From assembly GCF_009363855.1 (NCBI RefSeq), contig NZ_CP045423.1, positions 3,750,001 to 3,814,000 of the forward strand: a DNA stretch of 64,000 bases, in the 5' to 3' direction. Source of the stretch: Microvirga thermotolerans (lineage in GTDB: Bacteria > Pseudomonadota > Alphaproteobacteria > Rhizobiales > Beijerinckiaceae). The position numbers and the translations under genes are program-made. Shown one piece after another: positions 34,628 through 44,262 of the stretch; position 1 is the first letter of the stretch, and each line of letters opens with the position of its first letter. The notes under the pieces are model-generated. The model saw nothing but the letters and a program-made list of their open reading frames with translations, was not told the origin of the DNA and searched no databases.

Positions 34628-37600
34628 ATGTCGAGCACGATCCGGACGGAAGGATCCGCGCCAGCGCAGGATAGCGATCCCTTCTCCGGACGGGCCGGCG
34701 ACCCGGCGACGCGCATCTTCTCCATTCCCGCGGGCTGCCCCTTCCTCCCGACCCTCGTGGACGCGCTGCTCGGCGGGCGTCTCGTCGGCCCCCTCGCCGC
34801 GGATCCCGCCGCGCTCGCGGACGTCACGCTCTACCTCCCGACCCGGCGGGCCGCGCGGGCGCTCGTGGCGCTCCTCGCGGAACGCGGCGGCGGGCGCGCG
34901 CAGCTTCTGCCGCGCATCGTGCCGCTCGGCGAGGCGGACGAGGCCGAGTTCGAGCTGACGGGGCTCGAAGGAACGCCCTTCGAGGAGGCCGCGGCGCTGA
35001 AGCCGCCGATCCCGCCCCTGGAGCGCAGGCTCATCCTCGCGCGGCTCATCCAGCGCTGGTCGGCGGAGGTGGACCGGGCGCTCCTGCAGCTCGGGCCGGA
35101 CATGCCCTTCCTCGTGCCGGGCTCGCCGGCCGACGCGGTGAGCCTCGCGGGCGATCTGGAGAGCCTGATGGACGCCTTCACCACGGAAGGCATCGACTGG
35201 CACGCCCTCGAACGGGCGGTGGACGCGGATTATTCCGAGTATTTCCGCATCACCCGCAACTTCGTGCAGATCGTCAGCGAGAACTGGCCGAAGATCCTCG
35301 CCGAGCGGCAGGCGAGCGACCCGGCCGCGCGGCGCAACGCCCTGATCGAAGCGGAGGCGCGGCGGCTTCTGCGGGAGCGGCCGTCGCACCCCATGATCGT
35401 CGCCGGCTCGACCGGCTCCGTTCCCGCCACCGCCAACCTCATCGCCGCCATCGCGCGCCTGCCGAAGGGCGCGGTCGTCCTGCCCGGGCTCGACACGGAT
35501 CTCGACGAGGAGAGCTGGGCCTGCATCGGCGACGTCGCGGACAGCGAGAACGATCCGGTGCACAGCCATCCGCAGGCGACCTTGCGGCGCCTCGTGGACA
35601 GGCACCTGCGCGTTCCGCGCAGCGCCGTCGCCGTGCTCGGGGAGCCGCCGGAATCCGCGCGCGCGCGAAGCCGCATGCTCTCCGAGGCGTTGCGGCCCGC
35701 AAGCACCACCGACCGCTGGTCCCTCATGCCGCAAGAGGAGCGCCTCGCGCTCGCCGCGGCGGGCTGCGAAGGCCTCGCGGTGGTCGAGGCGGCGGACGAG
35801 CGCGAGGAGGCCTTCGCCATCGCGGTCGCCCTGCGCGAGACGCTGGCGGAGCCTGCCCGCACCGCCGCCCTCGTGACCCCCGACCGGGCGCTCGCGACCC
35901 GCGTCGCGGCGGAGCTCGCCCGCTGGGGACTCATGGTGGAGGATTCCGCCGGCGTTCCCCTGTCCGAGACGGCGGCGGGACGCCTCGCGCGGCTCGCGGC
36001 GGACGCCGCGGCCGACGACCTGAAGCCCCTGCGCGTCCTCGCGCTCCTCGCCCACCCGACGGTGCGCCTCGGCTGGCCGCGCGAGACGGTGGAGCGCGCG
36101 GCTTCCGTCCTCGAGATCGGCGTGCTGCGCGGCCCCGCGCCCGCTCCCGGCTTCGAGGGCATGCGCCGCGCGCTCGCCGAGAACCGCGCGGGGACGGACC
36201 GGCGCGCGCCGCGCCCGCGCCGGAGGCTGACGGCGGAGGAGTGGGATCTGGCCGACGCGCTCCTGCAGCGGCTCCAGATCGCCTTCGGCGATTTCCTCCC
36301 CGCCCGGCGCGGCGAGGGCATCCTCGACCTCATCGGGCTCACGGAGGACCATCGCCGCACTGTCATGGCCCTTGCCGACCTCCCGCCCGAGGAGGCGGAG
36401 CGCGCCGAGCGCGACCCTTCCATGGAGGCGCTCGAAGCCCTGTTCGACGACCTGCAATATTCCGAGATCCGCAAGGAGGAGGACCAGCCCCTCCAGGGGC
36501 GGTTCGCGGACTACCCGGCTTTCTTCACGGCGCTCGCGCGGCAGCAGACCCTGAGCCCCTCTCCGCGCTCCACCCATCGCCGCCTCAAGATCTTCGGCCT
36601 TCTGGAAGCGCGACTCCTCTCCGTCGACCGCGTGGTCCTGGGCGGGCTCGACGAAGGCACGTGGCCGCCGCGCACGGTGACCGACTCGTTCCTCAACCGT
36701 CCCATGCGGGCGCGCATCGGCCTGGCGCCTCCGGAGCGGCGCATCGGCCAGACCGCGCACGACTTCGTGCAGGCGCTTGGCACGCACGACGTCATCGTCA
36801 CCCGTGCGCAGAAACGCGACGGCGCGCCCATGGTGCCCTCGCGCTTCCTGCAGCGCATTAAGGCCTTCGCAGGCCGGAATGCATGGGAGCGCATGGTGCG
36901 CGCGGGCGAGCGCTACCGCCTGCTGGCGCGCAGCCTCGACGCGGCGGGCCCGGCCGCGCCGCTTATGCGGCCTAGGCCGATGCCCGATCCCGCGCTGTTC
37001 CCGCGCTCCTTGAGCGTCACGGAGATCGAGACTCTGCTGCGCGATCCCTATTCCATCTTCGCGCGGCACATCCTGAAGCTCGACGCCCTCGACGCGGTCG
37101 CGGTCGCGCCCGGCGCCGCCGACCGCGGCACGATCATCCACGAGGTGCTGGGCACCTTCGCCGCCGCCTATCCGCGCGCGCTGCCCGCCCTCGCCCTCGA
37201 GGACCTTCTCGATCGCGGCGCCAGGGCCTTCGCCGGGATCGAGGAGGCCTTTCCCGAACTCTACGCGGAATGGTGGCCGCGCTTCACGCGCCTCGCCGCC
37301 GCCTTCGTGGAATGGGAGCGGAACCGGCGCGCGGACATCGCCGAAGTCTATCCCGAGCAACCGGGCGCGCTGTCGATCCCGCTCGCGGACGGCAGCGTCT
37401 TCACCCTGCGCGCCCGCGCCGACCGGATCGAGCGGCGCCGCGACGGCGGCTTTGCGATCGTCGACTTCAAGACCGGGCAGCCGCCGGGCATCCGCGAGGT
37501 CTACGCGGGCTTCTCGCCGCAGCTCACCCTGGAGGCGATGATGCTGATGAAGGGCGCGTTCAAGGACGTTCCGGCCGCGAAGGAGACGCCGGATCTCGTC

Positions 37601-37864
37601 TATGTCCAGACCACCGGCGGCCGCGAGCCGATCAAGGTGCGCGAGATCGGGCCGGGACGCGACGAGACGCGCACCGTCGCGGAGATCGTCGCGGAGCACG
37701 CCCGCCGCTTCGAGGGCATGATCGCGCGCTACGCGGCGGGCGAGGCCCCTTATGTCTCGCGCCCCTTCCCGAAATACGCGCGGCGCTTTTCCGAGTACGA
37801 CCATCTCGCCCGGGTGAAGGAATGGTCGCTCGCGAGCAACGGCGGCGGGGAGGGCTTCGAATGA
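34628..37864 (+). CDS. addB: AddB, helicase-nuclease subunit of AddAB
   Basis: A 1078-aa alphaproteobacterial AddB. With AddA it resects double-strand breaks for RecA loading. The N-terminus (FSIPAGCPFLPTLVDALLGG) starts the UvrD-like fold but shows no GxGKT/S Walker A, so ATPase activity here is doubtful. Conserved helicase-like pieces are LYLPTRRAARALVALLAERG, VAGSTGSVPATANLIAAIA, VVLGGLDEGTWPP and RIGLAPPERRIGQTAHDFVQ. The C-terminal PD-(D/E)xK nuclease has RGTIIHEVLGTF and GFAIVDFKTGQPPG with LTLEAMML. The iron-sulfur Cys expected before the nuclease (as in SxxxxLxxCPF) is Asp here (EIETLLRDPYSIFARH). It overlaps addA by four bases. Confidence 0.94.
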   Translation: MSSTIRTEGSAPAQDSDPFSGRAGDPATRIFSIPAGCPFLPTLVDALLGGRLVGPLAADPAALADVTLYLPTRRAARALVALLAERGGGRAQLLPRIVPLGEADEAEFELTGLEGTPFEEAAALKPPIPPLERRLILARLIQRWSAEVDRALLQLGPDMPFLVPGSPADAVSLAGDLESLMDAFTTEGIDWHALERAVDADYSEYFRITRNFVQIVSENWPKILAERQASDPAARRNALIEAEARRLLRERPSHPMIVAGSTGSVPATANLIAAIARLPKGAVVLPGLDTDLDEESWACIGDVADSENDPVHSHPQATLRRLVDRHLRVPRSAVAVLGEPPESARARSRMLSEALRPASTTDRWSLMPQEERLALAAAGCEGLAVVEAADEREEAFAIAVALRETLAEPARTAALVTPDRALATRVAAELARWGLMVEDSAGVPLSETAAGRLARLAADAAADDLKPLRVLALLAHPTVRLGWPRETVERAASVLEIGVLRGPAPAPGFEGMRRALAENRAGTDRRAPRPRRRLTAEEWDLADALLQRLQIAFGDFLPARRGEGILDLIGLTEDHRRTVMALADLPPEEAERAERDPSMEALEALFDDLQYSEIRKEEDQPLQGRFADYPAFFTALARQQTLSPSPRSTHRRLKIFGLLEARLLSVDRVVLGGLDEGTWPPRTVTDSFLNRPMRARIGLAPPERRIGQTAHDFVQALGTHDVIVTRAQKRDGAPMVPSRFLQRIKAFAGRNAWERMVRAGERYRLLARSLDAAGPAAPLMRPRPMPDPALFPRSLSVTEIETLLRDPYSIFARHILKLDALDAVAVAPGAADRGTIIHEVLGTFAAAYPRALPALALEDLLDRGARAFAGIEEAFPELYAEWWPRFTRLAAAFVEWERNRRADIAEVYPEQPGALSIPLADGSVFTLRARADRIERRRDGGFAIVDFKTGQPPGIREVYAGFSPQLTLEAMMLMKGAFKDVPAAKETPDLVYVQTTGGREPIKVREIGPGRDETRTVAEIVAEHARRFEGMIARYAAGEAPYVSRPFPKYARRFSEYDHLARVKEWSLASNGGGEGFE

Positions 37865-40800
37865 GCCTCGACCTCGTCGTTCCGGAACACACAAGGGAAG
37901 CACAGCGCCGCGCCGCGGATCCGCGCGCCTCCGCCTGGGTGTCGGCCAATGCGGGCGCGGGCAAGACGAAGGTGCTCACCGACCGGGTCGTGCGGCTCCT
38001 GCTCGCAGGTTCGCCGCCCGGGCGCATCCTCTGCCTCACCTTCACCAAGGCCGCCGCCGCCAACATGGCGATCCGCGTGTTCGAGCGCCTCGGCCGCTGG
38101 GTGACCATGGACGACGAGAGCCTGATCGCGGAGCTCACCGAGCTCGAAGGCTCGCGCCCGAGCCGCGAGCAGGTGCGCCTCGCCCGCACCCTCTTCGCGC
38201 GGGCGGTGGAGACGCCGGGCGGGCTCAAGATCGACACCATCCACGCCTTCTGCGAGCGCCTGCTCCACCTGGTGCCGTTCGAGGCGAACGTGCCCGCCCG
38301 CTTCGCGGTGCTCGACGAGAGCCAGAGCGAGGAGATGCTGGCGCAGGAGACCGCGAACGTCCTGGCCGACGCGGCGAGCGGGGCCTGTCCCGAGCTGAAC
38401 GAGGCGCTCGCCCTGGTCAGCACGGAAGCGGCGGGGGAGACCCTCGCGGAGGCCCTCAACGCGGCGCTGCGCTGCAAGGACTTTCTCCACGCGCCGGGAG
38501 GCCTCGAAGCCGGCCTCGCCCAGGTGCGGGCCGCCCTCGGCCTCGCGCCCGGCGAGGACCTCGCCGCCGTCGAGCGGGCGATGCTAGAGGACGGGCTGCC
38601 GCCGACGGAATGGCCCGCCATCGCGCAGGAGCTCATGCGGGGCAAGAAGACCGACCGGAAGCGCGGCGAGCTTCTGTCCCGCGCGGCGCTTGCGGAAACC
38701 CGCGAGGAGCGGCTGCTGCACTACCTCTCGGTCTTCCTCAACAAGGACGGGACGAAGACCAGGGGCTCCGCCTTCCTCACGAAGGACGTGGACGCCGCGC
38801 TCCTTCAACGGATGCTCGACGAGCAGGAGCGCCTCTGGCGGCTCGACGACAGGCGCAAGGCGGCGCGCGCGCTGGAGCGCACCACGGCGCTGTTCACCCT
38901 CGCCGCCGAGATCGGCGCGCGGGTGGAGCGCGCGAAGGGCCGCTACGGGGCGCTCGACTTCCAGGACCTCATCGACAAGACCCTGGCGCTGCTGTCGCGG
39001 CACGACGCGGGCTGGATCCTCTACAAGCTCGACCGGGGCATCGACCACGTGCTCATCGACGAGGCGCAGGACACGAATCCCGAGCAATGGGCGATCCTGC
39101 GCAGGATCACGGAGGACTTCACCGCCGGCCACGGGGCGCGGGGCCGGCAGGTCCGCACCCTCTTCGCGGTGGGCGATCCGAAGCAGTCGATCTACGGCTT
39201 CCAGGGCGCGGCCCCGCAGGAATTCGAGACGAGCCGCCAGGCGTGGGCGCGCAAGGTCGCCGCCGCACAGCTGCGCTTCGAGGACGTGCGCCTCACGGTG
39301 TCGTTCCGCTCCGCGCGGGCGGTGCTCGCCGCGGTGGACGCCACCTTCGCCCTCGCCGAGCATTACAAGGGCCTCTCCTTCGAGGACGCCGCCGTGGGCA
39401 CGGTGCACGAGACCGCCCGTCCCCATGCGCCGGGCCTGGTGGAGCTCTGGCCGACCGAGACCCCCGCCGAGGAGGAGGAGCCGGAGGCCTGGGTCCTGCC
39501 CGTGGACAGCCCGGAGCAGCACGCGCCACCGGTGATGGTCGCCAAGCGGATCGCGAAGGCGGTCCGCGCCTGGACGACCCGGGGCGACGAGCGCGGCCGC
39601 GTCTGGCGGGCCGGGGACGTGCTCGTCCTCGTGCGCAAGCGCGGCCCGGCCTTCGAGGCGGTGATCCGCGCCCTCAAGGAGGCCGGCGTGCCAGTGGCCG
39701 GCGCCGACCGGCTCAACATCGGCGAGCACATCGCCGTGCTCGACCTCGTGGCGGCGGGGCGCGCGGCCCTGCTGCCGGAGGACGACCTCACCCTCGCCAC
39801 CGCCCTCAAGTCGCCCCTGGTCGGGCTCGACGACGACGACCTGATCCGCATCGCCGCCCGGCGCCCGGACGGGGAATCCCTCCTGTCCGCCCTGGAGCGG
39901 CAGGCCCGGGCGGGCGACAAGGCGGCCCTCGCCGCCCTCGACGCCCTCGGCGCCTGGCGCGGCCTCGCGCGGGTCCACGGGCCGTTCGGGTTCTTCGCCA
40001 CCCTGCTCGGGCCCATGGGCGGGCGGGCGAAGCTCGTGGCCCGGCTCGGCAGCGAGGCGGGCGACGCCATCGATGCCTTCCTCTGCTTCGCCCACCAGTC
40101 GGAGCAGGCGGAGACGCCCTCCCTCACGGTCTTCCTCAACCGGTTCGAATCCGCCGCCCACACCATCAAGCGCGACCTCGATTCCACCAACGACGAGGTG
40201 CGGGTGATGACCGTGCACGGGGCCAAGGGCCTGGAGGCGCCCATCGTCTTTCTCATCGACGGCTGCGACGTGCTGGGCCGGGACCCGCCCCTGCTCCGGC
40301 TCGCGGCGGCGGGCGGCACGGTCCCGGTCTGGGCCCCCGGCAAGAGCTCCGACTGCAGGGCCATGGGCGAGGCGCGGGATGCGCTCCATGCCAAGGCCCT
40401 GGAGGAGCACAACCGCCTGCTCTACGTGGCCATGACCCGGGCCAAGGACCGGCTGGTGATCGCGCCCTATCTCACGGGCCGGAAGGACTCGCCCCAGGAG
40501 GCCTGGTGCGAGATGGTGCGCCGGGGCTGGCTCCACGCCAACCGGGGCCGGGAGCTTCCGGAAAAGCCCTTCGCGGAGCCCCTCGCCCTGTGGGCGGACG
40601 AGCCCGTGGGTCTCGCGGGAGCGGCGGCGGACGTCCCGGCTCCGGCCCCGGCCGAGATCCCCGACTGGCTGCGGCAGGCCGCGCAGCCGGAGCCGGAGCC
40701 CCTGCCGCCGATCCGGCCCTCCAGCGCCCTGGGCGCCGCCGACCGGCTGACACGGCCCGGCGACGGCCCCTATGCCCCGGAGGCGCGCCTGCGCGGGACA

Positions 40801-41298
40801 CTGATCCATGCCCTTCTGGAGCGCCTGCCGAGCCTGCCGCGCGAGCGCCGGGAACCCATGGCCCGCGCCTACGTGAAGGCCCGCGCCCCCCGCCTGCCGG
40901 AGGAGCTGCGCGAGGCCGTGGTGACCCATGCCCTCGGCGTGATCGACCACGAGGCCGTGAGCCCGCTCTTCGGGCCGGGATCCCGCGCCGAGGCGCCGAT
41001 CGCCGGGCGCATCGAGACCCCGGACGGGCCGGTGATGGTCTCCGGCCAGATCGACCGGCTCGCCGTGCTCGAGACGGAAGTGCTGGTGGCCGACTTCAAG
41101 ACCACGGCCCGCCCGCCGCGGCCGGGGCAGGCGCCGCCCCGCTCCTACGTGGCCCAGCTCGCCCTCTACCGGCGGCTCCTGCAGGAGATCTATCCGGATA
41201 AGACCGTGCGGGCCTTCCTGATCTGGACCTCCGGCCCGGTCATCCACGAGATGTTGGAGGCGGACATGAACGAAATACTAACTATTGTGGCCGCATGA
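37861..41298 (+). CDS. addA: AddA, helicase-nuclease subunit of AddAB
   Basis: A 1145-aa UvrD-type (SF1A) helicase and nuclease. Motif I is SANAGAGKTKVLTDRVVRLL (about residues 28-47), Ia ILCLTFTKAAAANM, motif II VLIDEAQDTNPEQW, motif III LFAVGDPKQSIYGFQGA, motif IV LTVSFRSA, motif V VMTVHGAKGLEAPIVFLID and motif VI LLYVAMTRAKDRLVIA. The C-terminal RecB-like nuclease has GTLIHALLERL and VLVADFKTTARPPRPGQ, with YVAQLALYRRLL after it. ATGA overlap with addB implies coupled translation at 1:1. A separate trxA gene follows after 110 bp, a common order in Rhizobiales. Confidence 0.95.
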   Translation: MSLDLVVPEHTREAQRRAADPRASAWVSANAGAGKTKVLTDRVVRLLLAGSPPGRILCLTFTKAAAANMAIRVFERLGRWVTMDDESLIAELTELEGSRPSREQVRLARTLFARAVETPGGLKIDTIHAFCERLLHLVPFEANVPARFAVLDESQSEEMLAQETANVLADAASGACPELNEALALVSTEAAGETLAEALNAALRCKDFLHAPGGLEAGLAQVRAALGLAPGEDLAAVERAMLEDGLPPTEWPAIAQELMRGKKTDRKRGELLSRAALAETREERLLHYLSVFLNKDGTKTRGSAFLTKDVDAALLQRMLDEQERLWRLDDRRKAARALERTTALFTLAAEIGARVERAKGRYGALDFQDLIDKTLALLSRHDAGWILYKLDRGIDHVLIDEAQDTNPEQWAILRRITEDFTAGHGARGRQVRTLFAVGDPKQSIYGFQGAAPQEFETSRQAWARKVAAAQLRFEDVRLTVSFRSARAVLAAVDATFALAEHYKGLSFEDAAVGTVHETARPHAPGLVELWPTETPAEEEEPEAWVLPVDSPEQHAPPVMVAKRIAKAVRAWTTRGDERGRVWRAGDVLVLVRKRGPAFEAVIRALKEAGVPVAGADRLNIGEHIAVLDLVAAGRAALLPEDDLTLATALKSPLVGLDDDDLIRIAARRPDGESLLSALERQARAGDKAALAALDALGAWRGLARVHGPFGFFATLLGPMGGRAKLVARLGSEAGDAIDAFLCFAHQSEQAETPSLTVFLNRFESAAHTIKRDLDSTNDEVRVMTVHGAKGLEAPIVFLIDGCDVLGRDPPLLRLAAAGGTVPVWAPGKSSDCRAMGEARDALHAKALEEHNRLLYVAMTRAKDRLVIAPYLTGRKDSPQEAWCEMVRRGWLHANRGRELPEKPFAEPLALWADEPVGLAGAAADVPAPAPAEIPDWLRQAAQPEPEPLPPIRPSSALGAADRLTRPGDGPYAPEARLRGTLIHALLERLPSLPRERREPMARAYVKARAPRLPEELREAVVTHALGVIDHEAVSPLFGPGSRAEAPIAGRIETPDGPVMVSGQIDRLAVLETEVLVADFKTTARPPRPGQAPPRSYVAQLALYRRLLQEIYPDKTVRAFLIWTSGPVIHEMLEADMNEILTIVAA

Positions 41299-41408
41299 CC
41301 TGTGGCCGACGGGGCGGCGTTGCTTGATTCCGCCCCGGGCGGTTCCTACCTTGATGAAATCGTCGAGCGGCTCGAAGGTGAGTCGCGCCCAAGGACAAAG
41401 GTGATGGT

Positions 41409-41729
41409 ATGGCGACCGTGAAGGTGACCGACGCGAGCTTCGCGCAGGACGTTCTGCAATCCTCAGAGCCCGTGGTGGTCGATTTCTGGGCGGAATGGTG
41501 CGGCCCCTGCCGCATGATCGGCCCGGCTCTCGAGGAGATTTCCGACGAGATGGCCGGCAAGGTGAAGATCGCGAAGCTCAACGTGGACGAGAACCCGCAG
41601 GTCTCCTCCCAGTTCGGCATCCGCTCGATTCCGGCCCTGATGATGTTCAAGGGCGGCAAGGTCGTGGCCCAGAAGATCGGCGCCGCGCCCAAGGGCGACC
41701 TCGCCCGCTGGATCCAGGCCTCGGCCTGA
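41409..41729 (+). CDS. trxA: Thioredoxin 1
   Basis: A 106-aa cytosolic thioredoxin. The active-site dithiol is WCGPC (Trp31-Cys-Gly-Pro-Cys), with the preceding VVVDFWAE strand. The cis-Pro is in RSIPALMMF (conserved IPT/IPA). [10 protein letters not shown] forms the last strand and LARWIQASA the terminal helix. Substrates include ribonucleotide reductase and methionine sulfoxide reductase (family knowledge). The 110-bp gap after addA probably holds its own promoter. A strong terminator follows. Confidence 0.96.
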   Translation: MATVKVTDASFAQDVLQSSEPVVVDFWAEWCGPCRMIGPALEEISDEMAGKVKIAKLNVDENPQVSSQFGIRSIPALMMFKGGKVVAQKIGAAPKGDLARWIQASA

Positions 41730-41752
41730 ACCCTGCCGCAACGAAGCTTCCG

Positions 41753-41775
41753 AAGGGGCCGGAAGGCCCCTTTTT
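41753..41775 (+). terminator. Rho-independent terminator after trxA
   Basis: Stem AAGGGGCC / GGCCCCTT with loop GGAA, followed by T5, 24 bp after the trxA stop. Confidence 0.88.
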
Positions 41776-41824
41776 CATGCCGTCGCTTCCGTCTTTCAAA
41801 GAGACCCGCGCGGCGCACCACCCG

Positions 41825-41972
41825 CCGTCATTCCGGGGCCGCGCAGCGGAGCCCGAAATCCATAGCCGCTGACGGCGCGGAAGAGGACGCAGCGGCAGCC
41901 GTTGTGCCTTGCTCGCCAAGTTCGCGTTCATGGATTCCGGGCCCGATCCTTCGGATCGTCCCGGAATGACGG
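41825..41972. repeat. Composite paired-palindrome element, copy 2 (REPIN-like)
   Basis: Halves at 41825-41863 (starting CCGTCATTCCGGGGCCGCG, ending AATCCAT) and 41930-41972 (starting ATGGATTCCGGGCCCG, ending CCCGGAATGACGG) enclose a 66-bp spacer. Read as reverse complement, the spacer shares CTTGGCG and GCCGCTGCGTCCTCT with copy 1 at 4271-4420, so the two whole elements are inverted relatives of equal length (148 and 150 bp). It lies between the convergent trxA and folC genes. Confidence 0.7.
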
Positions 41973-41999
41973 AGCGGCGGTCCGAAGAGCGGAACTTCG

Positions 42000-43325
42000 C
42001 TATTCCGGCGGCGTGCCGTTGGCGGCCAGGACCTCGCCCGCGAGATAGAGCGAGCCGCAGATGAGGACGCGGGGCGGGCGGTCCCAGACATAGTCGTGGA
42101 GGGAGGCCAGCGCGGCCTCGACGCTCGGCTTCGTGGAGACCGTAAGCCCCACGCCCGCGGCGATGCTCGCCACCTCCTCGGCCGGGCGCGCGGCGATCTG
42201 GCCTGCGATCGGCACCGCGATCACCTCCCGGGCGAGCCCCAGGAAGTTCCTGAAGAAGGCCTCCGAATCCTTGGTGCCGAGCATGCCCGTGACGAGCACC
42301 AGGGGCGCGTCGGCGGTCTCGCTCCGGTCGGCCATGGCGGCGGCGAGGACACGGCCGCCGTCGGGGTTGTGGCCCCCGTCGAGCCAGATCTCGCAGCCCT
42401 GCGGCGCGATCTCCGGGAGGCGACCCCTCGAGAGCCGCTGAAGCCGGCCCGGCCATTCCGCCCGGGCGAGGCCGGCCTCGAAGGCCGAGGTCTCGAAGCG
42501 GTCGAAGCCCGCCGCCCGCAGGGCCGCCACGGCGGTGCCCGCGTTGATGTACTGGTGACGCCCGACGAGTCTGGGGAGGGGCAGGTCGAGCAGGCCCTTC
42601 TCGTCCTGGTAGACGAGCCGCCCCCGCTCCTCGTGCACGGAAAAATCCTGCGACCCGACGAGGATCGGCGCCGCGCCGACCCGCTCGGCCTCGGCCCTCA
42701 GGGTCTCGTCGGCGGCCACGTAGTCCTGCGCCGCGATGACGGCGGGGCAGCCGCGCTTGAAGATGCCGGCCTTCTCCCGGGCGATGCCCTCCAGGGTCGT
42801 GCCGAGATATTCCGCATGGTCGTGGCCGATGGAGGTGACGACGGCGGCGGCGGGGGCGTCGATCACGTTGGTGGCGTCGTAGCGCCCGCCCAACCCCACC
42901 TCCAGCAGGAGCACGTCGGCGGGCTCCTCCGCATAGAGGAGCAGCGCCGCCGCCGTGGTGATCTCGAACACGGTGATCGGCGCGCCCGCATTCACCTTCT
43001 CGCAACGGCGCAGGGCCTCGACGAGCCGGTCCTCCTCCACGTAGCGCCCGCCGCCGAAGCGGCCGAGGCGGATGCGCTCGTGGAAGCGCACGAGATGGGG
43101 CGAGGTGTAGACGTGCACCGCGAGGCCCGCGCTCTCCAGGATCGCCCGCATGAAGGCGATGGTGGAGCCCTTGCCGTTGGTGCCCGCCACGTGGATCACC
43201 GGCGGCAGGCGCCGCTCGGGATGGCCGAGATCGGCGAGCAGCCGCTGGATGCGCCCGAGCGACAGGTCGATGGTCTTCGGGTGCAGGGCGAGAAAGCGCG
43301 CGATCAGCGCATCGGAGGAATCCAT
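42000..43325 (-). CDS. folC: Folylpolyglutamate synthase / dihydrofolate synthase
   Basis: A 441-aa Mur-ligase-fold enzyme. It adds glutamate to dihydropteroate and to folates. Motifs: VIHVAGTNGKGSTIAFMRAI (P-loop, residues 44-63), TSPHLVRFHERI (omega loop), LLLEVGLGGRYDATN, VTSIGHDHAEYLG with metal-binding His, EKAGIFKRG and LDGGHNPDGG in the C-terminal domain. I took ATG 43325; a GTG codon directly upstream at 43328 is equally in frame. It follows accD with 21 bp between and ends the minus-strand trpFBA-accD-folC set. Confidence 0.95.
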   Translation of the reverse strand: MDSSDALIARFLALHPKTIDLSLGRIQRLLADLGHPERRLPPVIHVAGTNGKGSTIAFMRAILESAGLAVHVYTSPHLVRFHERIRLGRFGGGRYVEEDRLVEALRRCEKVNAGAPITVFEITTAAALLLYAEEPADVLLLEVGLGGRYDATNVIDAPAAAVVTSIGHDHAEYLGTTLEGIAREKAGIFKRGCPAVIAAQDYVAADETLRAEAERVGAAPILVGSQDFSVHEERGRLVYQDEKGLLDLPLPRLVGRHQYINAGTAVAALRAAGFDRFETSAFEAGLARAEWPGRLQRLSRGRLPEIAPQGCEIWLDGGHNPDGGRVLAAAMADRSETADAPLVLVTGMLGTKDSEAFFRNFLGLAREVIAVPIAGQIAARPAEEVASIAAGVGLTVSTKPSVEAALASLHDYVWDRPPRVLICGSLYLAGEVLAANGTPPE

Positions 43326-43346
43326 CACCCTGCCCGTCCCCTTTGC

Positions 43347-44207
43347 TCAGGCCGCCTTGGCGGGAGCCTTGGTGAAGAGGCGGGCGAGGCGGGCGACGGT
43401 CGGCTTCAGGTCGTGCCGGTGCACGACCATGTCGACCATGCCGTGGTCCTTCAGGTACTCGGCGCGCTGGAAGCCGTCGGGCAGCTTCTCGCGGATGGTC
43501 TGCTCGATCACCCGCGGGCCGGCGAAGCCGATGAGCGCCCCCGGCTCCGCCAGATGCACGTCGCCGAGCATGGCGTAGGACGCGGTCACGCCGCCGGTGG
43601 TCGGGTTGGTGAGCACCACGATGTAGGGCAGGCGCGCGTCGCGCAGGCGGCGGACCGCCACGGTCGTGCGCGGCATCTGCATGAGCGAGAGGATGCCCTC
43701 CTGCATCCGCGCGCCGCCGGAGCCCGCGAAGAGCACGTAAGGGGTGCGCTTCTCCAGCGCCGTCTCGGCGCCCCTGATGAAGGCCTCGCCCGCGGCCATG
43801 CCGAGGGAGCCGCCCATGAAGCCGAAATCCTGCACGGCGATGGTCATCGGCAACTCGTCGACCCGGCCGAAGCCGACCTTGAAGGCGTCCTGCTGGCCGG
43901 TCTTGGCGCGGGCGTCCTTCAGGCGGTCCACGTAGCGCTTCTCGTCGCGGAACTTGAGCGGATCGACCGCCACCTCCGGCAGGGCCACGTCGACCCAGGT
44001 GCCGCCGTCGAACATGAGCTGCAGGCGCTGGGTGGCGGAGATGCGCATGTGGTGGTTGGAACCGGGGATCACCCACTGGTTCGCCTCCACGTCCTTGTGG
44101 AAGACCACCTGCCCGGTATCCGGGCACTTGATCCACAGGTTGTCCGGCGTCTCGCGCTTGAAGAGCGTCTTGATCTTCGGGCGGACGACCTCGGAAATCC
44201 AGTTCAT
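43347..44207 (-). CDS. accD: Acetyl-CoA carboxylase carboxyltransferase beta subunit
   Basis: A 286-aa carboxyltransferase beta subunit that with AccA transfers the carboxyl of carboxybiotin to acetyl-CoA. The crotonase-like core is clear: [38 protein letters not shown] and [34 protein letters not shown] (split here as [17 protein letters not shown] and [13 protein letters not shown]). The N-terminal zinc ribbon is degenerate: WIKCPDTGQ keeps Cys28 only, and the second pair is replaced ([10 protein letters not shown]). The C-terminus is short (KAPAKAA). It sits between trpA and folC, the usual alphaproteobacterial order. Confidence 0.96.
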   Translation of the reverse strand: MNWISEVVRPKIKTLFKRETPDNLWIKCPDTGQVVFHKDVEANQWVIPGSNHHMRISATQRLQLMFDGGTWVDVALPEVAVDPLKFRDEKRYVDRLKDARAKTGQQDAFKVGFGRVDELPMTIAVQDFGFMGGSLGMAAGEAFIRGAETALEKRTPYVLFAGSGGARMQEGILSLMQMPRTTVAVRRLRDARLPYIVVLTNPTTGGVTASYAMLGDVHLAEPGALIGFAGPRVIEQTIREKLPDGFQRAEYLKDHGMVDMVVHRHDLKPTVARLARLFTKAPAKAA

Positions 44208-44262
44208 CGCTTCGATCCTCTCGTCGTGGCCGCGCCGCTGCGGGCCTGACGTTCAGTGGTTC

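Noticed and set aside
34322..37903. A long minus-strand open frame opposite addB
   Set aside because: It is the antisense shadow of addB, whose helicase/nuclease motifs are clear.
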